Source: Blastobasis lacticolella (lineage: Eukaryota > Arthropoda > Insecta > Lepidoptera > Blastobasidae). Taken from it: 64,000 bases of DNA. The position numbers were made by a program, and so were the translations under genes. Positions 22,789 through 34,735 of this stretch are shown in pieces (the stretch's first letter is position 1; every line of letters starts with the position of its first letter). The notes beneath the pieces are model-generated. The model searched no databases, had not been told where the DNA came from, and was given only the letters and a program-made list of their open reading frames with translations. The stretch lies in assembly GCA_905147135.1 (NCBI GenBank), contig LR990055.1, positions 2,605,001 through 2,669,000 on the forward strand. The letters run 5' to 3'.

Positions 22789-23814
22789 TGATTCAACGAT
22801 AAAGTAGCGAACGTGTAAAATGCAACAGGACGACCCCAGCTCGCTCTCATGACAACGAGCGTATTACATAATTCCGAACCAAATCGTTACAGGACAAACG
22901 CGAAATTATTGCCAATTTGTAACATTTTATGGTTTTAGCTACCGATTATATATTGCGTAATTTAATTTGGTTTAATGCGACAGTAATGAAATTAAATCGT
23001 GCCATGATGCAACACCGGCCGCATGTGATATTGGTACAATCTCACGCAATATAGTATTCGGAACGGAAATCTACTTTAAGCTGCTCATCCATTATGTCGA
23101 TAACTTCCTGTCACATTTCTTCGCGTATTTTTTTATAGTTCTCCCTTCGCAGCGTATTTAACTTGTAATATTTATCACAGTCTCCCGCGTGCTTGATGTT
23201 TTTGTGAAATGGGCGGAACGATTTTGTAATGTCAGTTCTAAGTCACTCGATTTCTACGGACAAGTGGCACTTGATTTGTACCCGTAGCTTCGAATCCCAC
23301 AAAGATCTAGTATCACTGCTCATCTTCTGATAAACGTATATATTTTAAGTGTGCCAGGTGCTTTTACGAGGACAACATCGTAAAACCGCTCATATCTTGG
23401 TTCGAATTCCCGCGACCTCCGTCCCGTCTTCCAAGTGCGGAGATTATGGCAAAACCTTTCACTAAAGTTCATCTGTGGAGCGCTACTAGCGTCCAACACC
23501 CGTTGATGATGATGAAGCAACGCATCCTTATCATCCAAATGGCATATAAGCTTCAAAATAGTCTTTCAGCAGGCTCAAGATGCGACGCGGCGTGGCAAAT
23601 ATAGTATATATGAGTTTGTGTGGAGCAACTCGCGTCGAAGTGCGTCTTCCTCCATATAGCGCAAACGCGTTTGGACCTTTCGCATTATACGTGGTCATGA
23701 TCAGATGGTTGGACTCTGTCAAACCTGAGGAGTCCGCCTGGGTAAGTACCACCGCCGTATCTATATCTGCCGCCAAGCAAGACCGCTTGCATTGTGTTCC
23801 GGTTTGAAGGACAA

Positions 23815-24076
23815 TATAGCCGTGTGGTGTCCGGCAGAGTAGAAAAGCACCAACCCCTTACACTCATGGGTGTCGTACAAGGCGACTAATGTTTTCGAGG
23901 CAAAAAATCAAGAGCCTCCGTAGTCTGGAAAACGGGCAGCAGCATTTTCCATTGTTATATTTAAACACTGCGATCTCCAACCCGCCTGCCAAGCGTGGAG
24001 ATTATGGCAATAACCTCCCCTTTCGTGGGAGAGGCCCTAAGTCCTGCAGTGGACTGTTACGGGCCGTGATGATAGC
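23815..24076 (+). mobile_element. Z repeat, long copy
   Basis: It runs from GTGGTGTCCGGCAGAGTAG through GGGCAGCAGCATTTTCCATT and CGTGGAGATTATGGCAATAA to CCTGCAGTGGACTGTTACGG and GTGATGAT. The layout matches the untranslated 3' ends of RTE-type LINEs; no ORF is present. A near twin is at 47664-47922. Confidence 0.65.
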
Positions 24077-24220
24077 ATATCATCTTAGTCCTAACAGTGA
24101 CAATGCACCTGCGGTTGTTTTGTTGCCTGCAACCTAAATATGAATCGTAGATGTTACGGGCGACAGTTACCACTTCCCACCAGGTGGGCTGTCAACTCGT
24201 GCGTCACTGCTTAGACCTTA

Positions 24221-24529
<309 letters not shown>

Positions 24530-24544
24530 TTAGACTTGCCAGGC

Positions 24545-24690
24545 GTTTGAGCTCCATCTCATCTGGTGGTGAGTGACGATGCGGGTGGAGCGTGCCTGTC
24601 TAGGAACAGCTTATCCACTCTAGCCTTGAAGGCGTTCAGATTATAATGTTCAGGGAACACATTCGCAGGCAAGGTCTTATATTTCTATTG
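24545..24690 (-). mobile_element. LINE family E 3' end
   Basis: In reverse: GTGCCTGTCTAGGAACAGCT, GCCTTGAAGGCGTTCAGATT and GGGAACACATTCGCAGGCAA, equivalent to the WNxLPASV...DAF coding end seen at 51000-51193. Confidence 0.6.
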
Positions 24691-25116
24691 CACATAATAA
24701 ATAGCATAGAGATATGATAAAATTAAAATAATACAACAGGCCTTCAAGACGTTTACCCTTCCTTTGCATCCACATTATACCCCAAACCAAGGTCAAAACA
24801 ACTTAAACTGTCAAATATAGTGTGCACTCTGTATGTTATTGCATTCATGAGGAATGGAAGTACTATTAGTAGCTCTTGCATACTGTTTTTAAGCGATTCT
24901 AAATTAAAAGTCCACTCAGTCAAGATTTCAAGAGTTTGTTTACATTACCGCACTCGTGCTTAGACTAATGCAATAAAATTTTGTTAATGAAAACAATTCA
25001 CCATTACGCCGCCAAATGCATGATACCATGTATCTTCAGACTGAAGAGCAAACTCGTGTCATACGTAATGTTAAATTACTCCATGAGGTTACGTCAAGTT
25101 TGAAATTGGACGATAT

Positions 25117-25532
25117 AATGAGGAGTTTTCCAGTAGGTATTGATAGTTGGTTTCAAAAAGCATCAAGTTAAAAAGCGCTCCTACAATTTTGGTAATCGTT
25201 TTTAAATTTGTATGATGGTGGCAGTGATTTCATGCTGCCAACTAATACTTAACTTAAAAATAAAATGTTTATTAATATAAACATATCTGTTAAAGGTTGA
25301 ACGAAATGTAAAAAGAAATATTTATAGAAGGCACTATGTTCCATTATTATTACAACCTCTAAAATGGATAAAAATATTGACATATACAATATTATCCAAT
25401 ACAACGTACCCAGTGTTTATATCCTGTTTGCTAAGAACCTATTTCAAGCGATTTTCAATTACCAAAATAGTCGGGGCGCCATCTAGTGAGTGCTTAGGAA
25501 TGCTTTAGATACCTATTGGAAAACTCCTCATT
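25117..25532. mobile_element. MITE with AATGAGGAGTTTTCC ends
   Basis: The left end AATGAGGAGTTTTCCAGTAG is mirrored by CTATTGGAAAACTCCTCATT at the right. The 416-bp interior has no ORF of note. No other copy is seen here, so this rests on the inverted ends alone. Confidence 0.55.
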
Positions 25533-26568
25533 TTCATGAAATAAGGGTAATCGAAATCAATTACGGACGCATTCAAAGGCAAAAAAATAGACACAGACCG
25601 CCTTTGTATTTCATGTTATCCCAATTATGACGGTGCGGCAAGCTGTGCACTGCGCAGGACATTGCCCGTCGTGGCGTCAATGGCGAACCAGGCACTTTGC
25701 ATCGCGTCAGCGGCTGACGTCAGTGCGAACTTCATTGTGGTCGATCAAGAATTGGTAGAGATTCGGTCACGTTGCTATGGGAGCAAACAGGCAAATACAG
25801 GCGCAACTACTGTCATAGTCACAGATTCCCACGGCTAGTGAAATAAAAGAAATGTCCATGCTAATAGCTGCGCTCTAGGAAAGTCTGTGTGGAGTCTGTT
25901 ATATTTTTAATCACCAAATAGGACAGGAAAAAAGTAAGCTTTGGTGGCCGATGGGGTAGTAAAGCTGCGACCTGGTAAAGATAGCTGGTACCAGCTGGAT
26001 GCGGAAGACACAGGACTAACATTTGAAGAGATCTCTGGGGGATATGATGGTCTTCCCACTGATATGATCATGAGGAAAGTAGGAAAGCCGCCCCACGCCG
26101 ACAACGGGAACGGATAGCACAGCCTGACAGTGCCCGACAATGCCAGGTCGAGTCGGACAGTGCCCAAAAACTTGACCAACACAGTCAAGCTCAACCTAAC
26201 CAATTGATACTTTGTCTTCACAGTGTCGTATTACGTATATGAAACTAACCTACCTATATTTTTAGAAGTGAATTAACATTAAATCTCAATTCATATTATA
26301 ATGTTTTAGATGAAGACTAACACCTAAGTTGAGTATAAAAAATTGTTGCCAAAACACTTTAATAACTTGTAAACACAAGACTCGCTAGCTACATTACGGG
26401 CACAAACCTCGTTGGTTTTTAAATAATTGTATTAGTGTAAGTTTAAAAAAATTTAAAAATAATAAATGTTTAAAAAAGTACTGAGTAAATACCTCTTGGC
26501 TTAAGCGCTATGTGTGAGGTTGCAGACGAGATGTACTTACCGATTACAGAAATCTATTTTTTTAATTC

Positions 26569-26782
26569 ACTAGTGGACCCGGTGCGACTTCGTTCGCTTA
26601 CCGACTTACCCCTACCCTACCCTTACACAAGAAAAACAGAGTAGATAGGGGTAAAGTAGGAACTTTACCCCTATCTACTCTGTTTTTCTTGTCTACCTAA
26701 AATCCGTAGCGTAGCTTAAAAGATCCAAGTGTACATAAGGACAGACGGCGGGAAGCGACTTTGTTTTAATCTACTATGCGTA
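26569..26782 (-). mobile_element. Helitron-like element carrying a perfect 30-bp palindrome
   Basis: The left edge CACTAGTGGACCCGGTGCG and the GCGACTTCGTTCGC hairpin match 18243-18440. Inside, 26628-26657 and 26662-26691 are exact reverse complements over 30 bases around a 4-base loop, which other copies lack. Confidence 0.6.
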
Positions 26783-26908
26783 GATTTCTAATTAACTCAG
26801 ATTTCGGTAGTGGCAGTTACTAATTTCAACTGAAAGTAACCAAAATGTCCGTATGTCACGACAACAATTACGGTAATAGAGAACAGAATCAGTATGATTA
26901 CATTGATA

Positions 26909-27536
26909 GAGCTCGTCTAGTCTAAAATGACGCGCCCCACGACTTAGTTAGTTGATTCCGATGTGTGAGTGCAAATATTGATAACGACACTTCATCTGTG
27001 TGGGAGCGTCGACTGCTCCAATCGAACGACGCGTGTCTCACCGGCAACTGAATGACCAATTACAACGGCATTTGTATATGTGTCGCAGCCGGATGGTTAA
27101 ATTAGCCGGTTAACTAAACGGCTAGCTTTTTGAGCAATTATTTAGTTGAAAATTTGCCAGTTTCATAAGATTTTAAAGTGATGTTGAAAGAACGATATTG
27201 CCTCGAGTTTACGCAGCTCTTCCACACATTGTTCCAATGCTAACCTACCCACAATAACTTCAAAGTATAATAATAGTTTGCATTAGGTTTCTATTCGGTT
27301 AGTTTAGGTTAGCATTATGACAATGAATGGAAGAGCTCCGTAAACTCGAGGCAATATCGTTCATTTGACTTTTCTTTCAAAGTTCATGAATTTGGCCAAT
27401 TTTTAATTAAATAACCGTTTAATTAACCGGCTAATTTAACCATTTGGCTGCGACATATGTATTGCGTCCATATTTTAAACTTGCTTGTGTGCGTTAATGC
27501 GATAGTGGGGCGCGTCATTTTAGATTAGACGAGCTC
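26909..27536. mobile_element. Mariner-like MITE (copy 2) interrupted by another MITE
   Basis: Ends GAGCTCGTCTAGTCTAAAAT and ...GACGAGCTC with flanking TA (26907-26908, 27537-27538). Removing 27082-27454 and one copy of ATATGT restores the layout of the copy at 14939-15192. Confidence 0.88.
27082..27454. mobile_element. 373-bp MITE nested in a mariner-like MITE
   Basis: Inverted ends GTCGCAGCCGGATGGTTAAA and GTCGCAGCCAAATGGTTAAA (right end, reverse complement) continue with AGCCGGTTAA. ATATGT is duplicated on either side. A second inverted pair (GAACGATATTGCCTCGAGTT) lies inside. Confidence 0.85.
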
Positions 27537-27927
27537 TACATATTACATATTAAAGTAGCGATTGTCACGTTATGTCCTATGTGCAAACCGGTCTATTAGT
27601 GCTACATCGAATTCCTACCATTGTATAGTTTACAGTTGAGACAATAAACAAACTGTATGATTTATTTCAGATAACATTGATCGAGTACCTTGTCGAAAAC
27701 ATACAGGAAACGCAATTGTTGTTATGCTAGGTGAGTGTCTAGACACCTAGGTAAATATGTTTAGTGTTTTGACTTGAGAGTTGGTGCCATAGTAATAGTT
27801 GTTGGTTAACACGATCACATGCATACATACGGTATCCCTTGGTATCATGAACTAGAAGCACCGTCTTTACATCATGGTACTTACGACCCTTAGGCTCCTT
27901 AGAAAGAGGTGAGGGAATTTTTTTTGA

Positions 27928-28060
27928 TGAAACCTGCACATTTAGGCGACTGTGGGTTACAACCATGATCCAATCTGGTCAGGTTCCGCTGCTAGCAGGG
28001 TCACGGAGGTCAGATGGCAGTCGCTCTTCTGTACCTGATCTGCCAAACCCGGGAGCATGG
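27928..28060 (+). mobile_element. SINE-B middle fragment
   Basis: TGATGAAACCTGCACATTTA, GATCCAATCTGGTCAGGTTC and TCACGGAGGTCAGATGGCAG are the SINE-B body; it stops short of the tail. Confidence 0.75.
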
Positions 28061-28289
28061 TCCAGTAATACATATTTTATTAAAAATACGATATATTTTT
28101 TAATTAATTCCCTATCTACTATATATTTATGGCTATTAAATCCGAAAATACTGGTGTTAAAAAAGTTGGCAACGCTAGGCCGACCTACGTTTTGTGGGTC
28201 TCCTATACCTCCACTATCGCTACTAATCGGATTTTTTCTTGTATTCGATGACGTATGATAACCTACGGCGCCCTAACAGTCTATATGAT

Positions 28290-28456
28290 CTGTTTAAACT
28301 TACTTGTCTTGTTTGGTGAACAAACAATGCCCAAAATCACGACTTGCCGTATCAATCACGCTCCGCACACTGTGTATAGATGTCTTGAATTATACAAGAA
28401 ACAGAATGTGAATTTCAACGAATACTGGTGCACATTATCCGTTTATAAAATAAATT
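28290..28456 (+). repeat. Dispersed repeat F (copy 1)
   Basis: GACTTGCCGTATCAATCACG, ATTATACAAGAAACAGAATG and TTTCAACGAATACTG recur in reverse complement at about 43030-43180. The short frame over it is not conserved between the copies. Confidence 0.6.
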
Positions 28457-28465
28457 ATTTCCTTA

Positions 28466-28640
28466 GGGCCGATTTTCCAATCCACAGGTAAAAGTTATCT
28501 GCCCGATAAAGTAATACACTGCCAAATTAAAACAAACCGTAATCCTTCACTTATATATGAACTTATGATACCATTTTATTTTAGTCGCTTAATAATTTAT
28601 GAGACTGATATGTTTTATCCGAGGATTGAAAAATCGCCCC
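28466..28640. mobile_element. PIF/Harbinger-like MITE (copy 1)
   Basis: Ends GGGCCGATTTTCCAATCC and GGGGCGATTTTTCAATCC (right, reverse complement), with TTA immediately outside both (28463-28465, 28641-28643). It is 175 bp; a sibling is at 56493-56665. Confidence 0.8.
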
Positions 28641-28979
28641 TTAACCAAATAAGACAAGTCAGCCTGGACAGATTATAGGGCTCCGTTTACACTGCCGGTG
28701 TGCAACCGGTGTGTAAAGAACGGAAGGGGGAAGCGGTTTAACACACGCATTCGTAACTGGTTTCAAAACAAATGCGAACCACGCCAGGTCGCGACCCGTC
28801 GATTGCTTTAACGACCTTAAAAGATAATAGAGTTATCAACTTAATGTGGCAATTTGACAAGATGTAATGCTCAAAGGGGGAACGAGGGGGTGGTTAATTA
28901 TTGTGTTCACTTATCTACGTTAAATGCATTACTATTTCAAGAAAAGAAATTGCAGTTCCAGCATTATGGAAAAAAAATC

Positions 28980-29314
28980 ATCTTGGCGTTAATGTCCCGG
29001 TTGTGCTCTCGCGCACGAGGGCCCGGGGTCCGCCTTGACCATGATCTAGGATTTGGCAGGTCAGGTAATTACAGTGGAGCGACTTCCATCTGACCTCCAT
29101 GACCCTGCTACCAGGGGAACCTGACCAGATTGGATCATGGTTACACATCCAGTCGCCTGAATGGGCAGGTTTCATCACGATGTTTTCCCTCACCGTAAGA
29201 GCATCGGTTAGTATTCAACTAATGTACATGTAATTGTACATGGCCAGAGCGGGATTCGAACCCGGGACCTCTGGCTTACGATTTGTATACTCTAACCGCT
29301 CGGCCACCGACGCT
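28980..29314 (-). mobile_element. SINE-B copy, full length
   Basis: On the minus strand: head GAGCGTCGGTGGCCGAGCGG and T-arm GGGTTCGAATCCCGCTC, full body, and end CCGGGACATTAACGCCAAGA. Confidence 0.88.
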
Positions 29315-29393
29315 CTCAGTTCCAGCATTATACAGAGTAGGTATTTGGTGCATATTTAGCCAAAATAAGTTGACTAAAACATAGGGGCATTAA

Positions 29394-29481
29394 AAGAGTC
29401 ATTGGTACTAGCGGCACTGGGATTCGAACCCGCTACATCTCGCTCACGAGTCGGACACCTTAACTAGGCCACTGACGCTCC
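29394..29481 (-). mobile_element. SINE-B head fragment
   Basis: Only the tRNA-like head (GGAGCGTCAGTGGCC..., GGGTTCGAATCCCAGTG) is present. Confidence 0.7.
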
Positions 29482-29849
29482 ATATGACGATACTGCAGCA
29501 GCAGACTAATAGGCTAATGATGATTCCTTCGTCACACGTAGTGGTTAAACTCATTTCAATTTCAAACCTACAATACAATCAAAATGGCATTTGATTGGTG
29601 GTCAAATTACGGCTCTATTATCTAACAATACACACTGTTTTTCTATAACATCCTAGCCAAATGTAATCCTCCCATTCATTGTACGCGGCATGGCAACGCG
29701 CGACTGATGCCCCAGGTATTACGGTACGCAACCGCATATGGACTAACCGCGTATGGGCTCGCTATACTCGGTATAACCATTTGTCGCCAAGCGGACCGCA
29801 CATCCCTACTAATCCATATTATAAATGCGAAAGTAACTCTCAAATGTCA

Positions 29850-30660
29850 AGATCAAACGGCTTTTATACAAAAGTATACCTAATTAGACCTGTGATGCTC
29901 TATGGCTGCGAGACATGGCCAGCGCTGACTAAACACGTTCGCAAACTCTACGCCAACGAAATGGAAATGCTGCGGTGGATGTGCGGAGTTACGCGACTCG
30001 GTCGACTACAGCTGTGGCAGCCTTGGCGTGAAGGATATCGCAGACGACTCATACGACTCAACTGCGCTGGCTTGGTCACGTTTTGCGTAAGCCTTAGGGA
30101 TACGTGGAAAATGGTGCCTGAACGGTATCAGGAAGATAAGGCATATTATGAATTGACGGAATATTTTAATGACATTTAAATTGTATGACATTGTTAAATT
30201 ATTGATTTCCGTATTATTTAATGAAAATTGTTAGTAATAATTGACATTTTTAATGACATGGTTTTATTTACTGATTATTTTATAACTTTTTTATTGAAAT
30301 TTAAATTTATTGAAATTATTATTGATGGAAGATTTTATTATTTACTAAATGAAAAATGAAACAATTATAATTAAAGATTTGTACGCCTCAGCATGCGGGC
30401 AAAGGATAGAGAAACTATTGAAGATAATTAAAACATCTGTAATACCTATCTCTTACAAATAAATATTTTGAATCTTTGGAAAAACGCCCCGTGGGCGACC
30501 CAAGAAGCGATGGATTGACGTCGCTAAGGCGGATGCCAAAGAAAACGGCTTAGGACGCGACGCATTTGGAGATCGCACCTACAAAAGTCGAGTTTTAAAG
30601 TTCCATTTTACATTTAAGATTTTAGTTTTAGTACACTTTATTTTAGTCAGGAAAGACTAT
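29850..30660 (+). pseudogene. RTE-like LINE reverse transcriptase, C-terminal part, frameshifted and interrupted
   Basis: The frame gives KVYLIRPVMLYGCETWPALT and EMEMLRWMCGVTRLGR, hallmark blocks just after the polymerase core of RTE-type reverse transcriptases. A frameshift follows; the expected LRWLGHVLRK block is present in another frame at about 30060-30095. After about 30180 an AT-rich insertion of roughly 290 bp intervenes. The ORF tail then resumes at about 30483 with GRPKKRWIDVAKADAKENGL (the first residues of the block are partly decayed). The polymerase core (YxDD) is absent. Confidence 0.75.
30180..30478. mobile_element. AT-rich insertion inside the LINE relic
   Basis: About 300 bp of low-complexity A/T sequence ending GTACGCCTCAGCATGCGGGC...AAATAAATATTTTG separates two halves of the LINE coding relic. 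The polyadenylation-like end suggests a small retroposon. Confidence 0.45.
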
Positions 30661-32845
30661 ACATACCGACCGATCAGACCTTATATTGTAGTTTATGACT
30701 GTCACAATGATAAAAATGCGTCAACTTTTCACTTAGGTATTCGAGATCAAGATATCATTTTATAAACACATCGACTAGCTCTTTATCAGTACAGTGTATG
30801 TTGCTAACTCATCATCACGTTTGTGAATGTGAACTTTGAAACCAGATTTGAGACTTTTCAAATATTTATTTGCGTAGATTGTTAGGAATATGTGCCAGTT
30901 AAGGCCTACACAGGTGGCCCGAACGGGTTTCGTCAGGAGTCTAAAAAAATATAGATGCATACAATACAAAAACTCTTTATTTGCACACTAGATACATATA
31001 TGGGATAAAATACATAATAAAAAATATGGGCTCGATCACACACGTGCCGGCATTGGAACACACTCCTGTCACGTCCCGGAAACGGCACTGATGTGTCTCC
31101 ATAGGGACACAGCTTTAGGGAGTGGACAAGCTAAGAATATGGACGAGTTCGAGTACATTTTAGGAAATTGGAGGTACGGACCAACCGGCAATGCTGAAAT
31201 ATATACTAAACTCACTGTAACTAGTAAATGAGGCAGCCGGCATGTCACTGTCTGTTTCCTATCACTATCCCATTGACGATTGAAAGAAATCCCATATTTA
31301 ATGTCCTACAAAATAAAGTTATTTTAATTTGATTTGAAATCTTTACTACAATATTACATACCATTAGATTATTGAAAGCACACTACAAGCTCACTAATTA
31401 ATTGCTGAAATATTCATAAACATGCCTAACGAAAAATTGCGCTAATGGACTTTGGAACTAATGAGGCAACCTTGCTTGTGCATATGTCTATAAGGGAGGG
31501 GCACTAATTTCTGGATTGTTTGATATCAATTTCGGAAATACATTATGGTAGGAAGTTCCATAGTCTCTGCCTAGCCCACCTGTGGGACACAGGGGTGAGC
31601 TTTATGTATGTATGTAGGAAGATTTCTTTAGTGGAGAAATACATTATTTATTTTAAATGACTACGGATAAATTTTACAACATAATGGAGCCGCTATTACA
31701 GAATTGCGCAATTGAGAGTCAATAAAATAATTGAAATTTCACAATCACGAAAGCCGCGGTGAAATCACTAGCAATACACTGGCTACACTGGCAGACCACA
31801 GATAAGACGCGCGTATAGCAAGAAAATGTTTCCACACACAGCCAGTGGAACCTAATGTGTTGGTTGCTAATGTTGCTATGTGCTATTACCATCCGCTCTT
31901 TCTAGGGGGCCCTTTCCCCCTGGGAGGTTCACTGACCGTAGGGATACGTAAGAAATACGAGAGGGCCCAAAGCTGCCGGTATGAGGAAAGAACTCCCGCG
32001 GGTCCAAAAAGCGATGGATTCGGATTAACAGCTCGGATAACGATGATTTCTAGGGTCCTGGGTTTGGTAAACCCAAAATCCTCAGGGCACGAGGCATGCT
32101 GGGACGATTTGCGTGGCCAGTCAACGAGCTAATAACGTAGATGACCGAAAAATTGATTGTCTATGTTAGGTCGACAGGTTTGACAGGTAGCCACGCGCGT
32201 AGACATAACCATTTGTATTGGAATGGAAGCCACTGCGTCGGTTGCTAGGTGCGTATTATCGCCACTGTGACAGAGTCGCCGTTATCATTATGGATGGCAT
32301 CACTCTCCCAGCACGCAATCGCGCAGGCGCGGCTGCGTATCAAGGATTAGACTTTCTTTTGTCAGACTTGTATCGGCTGATTTGTATTAGGAGATTACGA
32401 CGTGTGTGTCAGCCAAGCCCGCTACAAGTTGACGCAGGAATGGACAGCGTTGGACTTGCTCGTGATTCATGAAGTACAGATATAACTCGCAATTAAAAGC
32501 GTTGGCTTTGTTATTTATTATTGTTGTTATTTAGACAATCATAGATTTCTATGATTGTCTCCTGGACTATTAAAAACTGCAAATTTAATCAATTCAACAA
32601 AATTCACGTTCATTTGGTCAGTCTCTTCGTAGATAGATTTTAGAAGGCAGGACCAAGGAGAGTCGTTTCGATTACTATAATTCAATTGCGGTTTCGTACA
32701 AGTTTGCGCAGAATACCCCATTTGTCTTGAGTTGTAATCTATTTGTAATCAAGCGCAATCAAATTGTAAGATAACGAAAAATAGAGGCCCTAGAGGGTCG
32801 CTAACATGGGGAGTGAAATCCCTTGAAATTTTTAAATTAGACGAG

Positions 32846-33000
32846 CCAGACGTTTGACAGCCATCTCTCCTGGTGATAAGTGCCGAAGATGGAGCATACC
32901 TGTCTAGGAACAGCCTATAGCTGCCCTTTGGCTGCTATAACTGCTTACCATCAGGCAGCTTATCTGCCATCGTAAAAAAAAAAAAAAAAAAAAAAGTTAT
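32846..33000 (-). mobile_element. LINE family E 3' end with poly(T)
   Basis: TTAGACGAGCCAGACGTTTG and TACCTGTCTAGGAACAGCCT belong to family E in reverse. A 21-A run stands at 32974-32995. Confidence 0.5.
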
Positions 33001-33146
33001 CGCGCAGGCGCGGCGGCCTATCGAGAAATAAACTTTCCTTTGTCAGAGGCCTATGGCGGCTGACTCGGCGTGTCGCTTGTGGCGTCCGTGCTTTGTCGAC
33101 CGGTGGATTTTTTTTTCGTCTGATACTGGTTATTTATTATTGACTA

Positions 33147-33330
33147 ATTGACCGGGCGCGACTTCGTTCGCGCGGCGTCCTACCCAACTACCCCTACACC
33201 TACTCTACGCCTATCATACACTTACTTTACCACTACCTACCCTTTTTCAGCTTATAAACCGCCCTCTTCAATCACTCTATCTATTGTTGAAAACCGCATT
33301 AAAATGCGTTGCGTAGTTTAAAACCCTATT
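33147..33330 (-). mobile_element. Helitron-like element
   Basis: GCGCGACTTCGTTCGCGCGG hairpin at the left and ATTAAAATGCGTTGCGTAGT at the right match 18243-18440. Confidence 0.55.
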
Positions 33331-33516
33331 ACGGGGCAGTGTAATACATATATTTCTGTATCTAGGTACTTATCAGAACATGCATATTTAAAACATATTT
33401 AGCGTCATTGGCACTACATGGGACCAGATATCGATATATCATTGATCGATAGGCTGAACGTGGTCCACACCTGACCATTTTTCGTTGACTTTGGAACCTA
33501 AAGTACAAGAACCCTA

Positions 33517-33954
33517 AGGTTGCCAACTTTTTTTAGACAAAATATAGTATTTTCGGGTTATAAGCCATAAAAATATAGTAGGTAGGAAAGTAATAAAAAA
33601 ATATATAAATTATAGGTTTTTTAAATAAAATGTACGTACCTATATTATTTCTCAAATGTATATTTTCTGCTACATTGAGCTTCATAGCTGTTTTGTTTTA
33701 TTTGATTTGAGTTTGACGTCACGTCATACAAATGCCAAGACTCAAGATCGTTCTGAAATATTCGATTTGCAGGAAATTCTTCAGGTTTTTTTTTCTTTTG
33801 AGGATCTTATGGACGCGTTCCGTTTTGCGGTAAGTGGTAATGTTGTGCTAATTAAATATAGTAGTTTCGCCTACTATATTTTAATTTTTAATTTATAGTA
33901 GGTAGACTCCTAATATAGTAGGATACTATATTATATAGTAGGGTTGGCAACCCT
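33517..33954. mobile_element. MITE with GGGTTGCCAAC ends (copy 2)
   Basis: AAGGTTGCCAACTTTTTT at the left faces GGGTTGGCAACCCT at the right. ATAGTAGG words recur near both ends. It is related to 20162-20546. Confidence 0.5.
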
Positions 33955-34382
33955 ACCCACAACCCACATCGTAAATCTTACTTTTTACAAATAAACGTGA
34001 AACTATGTGGGGATGGGTATACTGATGTATGGATGGATTTATTATTATTATTTTTAATTTGATCATCGGTTATTTAACTGTCATCACATCTGATGAAAGT
34101 GAAGTTGCAGCCTTTTAAATACCCCTTATTGGACAAAGCGCTTAAACTTTCGTCTGATAGATAAGGACCCAATTACCTATGAAATTTACGTTTTTTCGCA
34201 AGTATAAAATTCTAAAGTATTAAATATTTTATATTTTGCTTAAATTTATCCAGGTGTAATTTTAAGAAGAATGTTACTTATCGCAACACGGTTTCGTTTA
34301 TTAAGGATCCTAATTATTGAACTGATTTTGAAAATTCTTTGGAAGTAATAGGAAGCTAGGTACGTTTTTCCCTAATATCAAA

Positions 34383-34456
34383 CCCTGGATTATGGTCAAG
34401 GCGGACCCTGGGCCCTCGTGCGCGATAGCAAAACCGGGGCATTAACGCCAAGATGA
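34383..34456 (+). mobile_element. SINE-B 3' terminus
   Basis: AAGGCGGACCCTGGGCCCTC...GGGGCATTAACGCCAAGATG followed by ATTTA. Confidence 0.8.
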
Positions 34457-34487
34457 TTTAGTAGTTATCGCAATTTGCACCAGTTAT

Positions 34488-34697
34488 CTACAAAGTTTCA
34501 TTGTAATCGTATTTGCCGTTTCCAATAAATAGAATTGAATCGTAGCTTCCGTCATATTCGGCGTAAAAAGCGCTAATTCCATAGGAACTAAAAGGAATAT
34601 TTAACACAGACTTCGCTATGGAACTGGGCGCTACGCTAACCTTTGGTGCTGCGGTTTGTGGCCTGTGACCAGCCACGGCCGAGACATACTTCGACAT
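34488..34697 (-). CDS. Unrecognised 69-residue ORF in PTEN intron 1
   Basis: A true ATG at 34697 opens a frame MSKYVSAVAGHRPQ...GNGKYDYNETL ending TAG. It does not overlap a recognised repeat: the SINE-B tail ends 30 bases downstream, and a GACA microsatellite is 40 bases upstream. The C-terminal half is rich in Tyr, Asp and Gly and the codon mix is unlike its AT-rich surroundings. I do not recognise the product. It could be a small nested gene, an exon scrap of a retrocopy, or chance. Same strand as PTEN. Confidence 0.2.
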   Translation of the reverse strand: MSKYVSAVAGHRPQTAAPKVSVAPSSIAKSVLNIPFSSYGISAFYAEYDGSYDSILFIGNGKYDYNETL

Positions 34698-34735
34698 AGC
34701 AACGTCACATATTTACCAGTGCTAACATTAACGCG

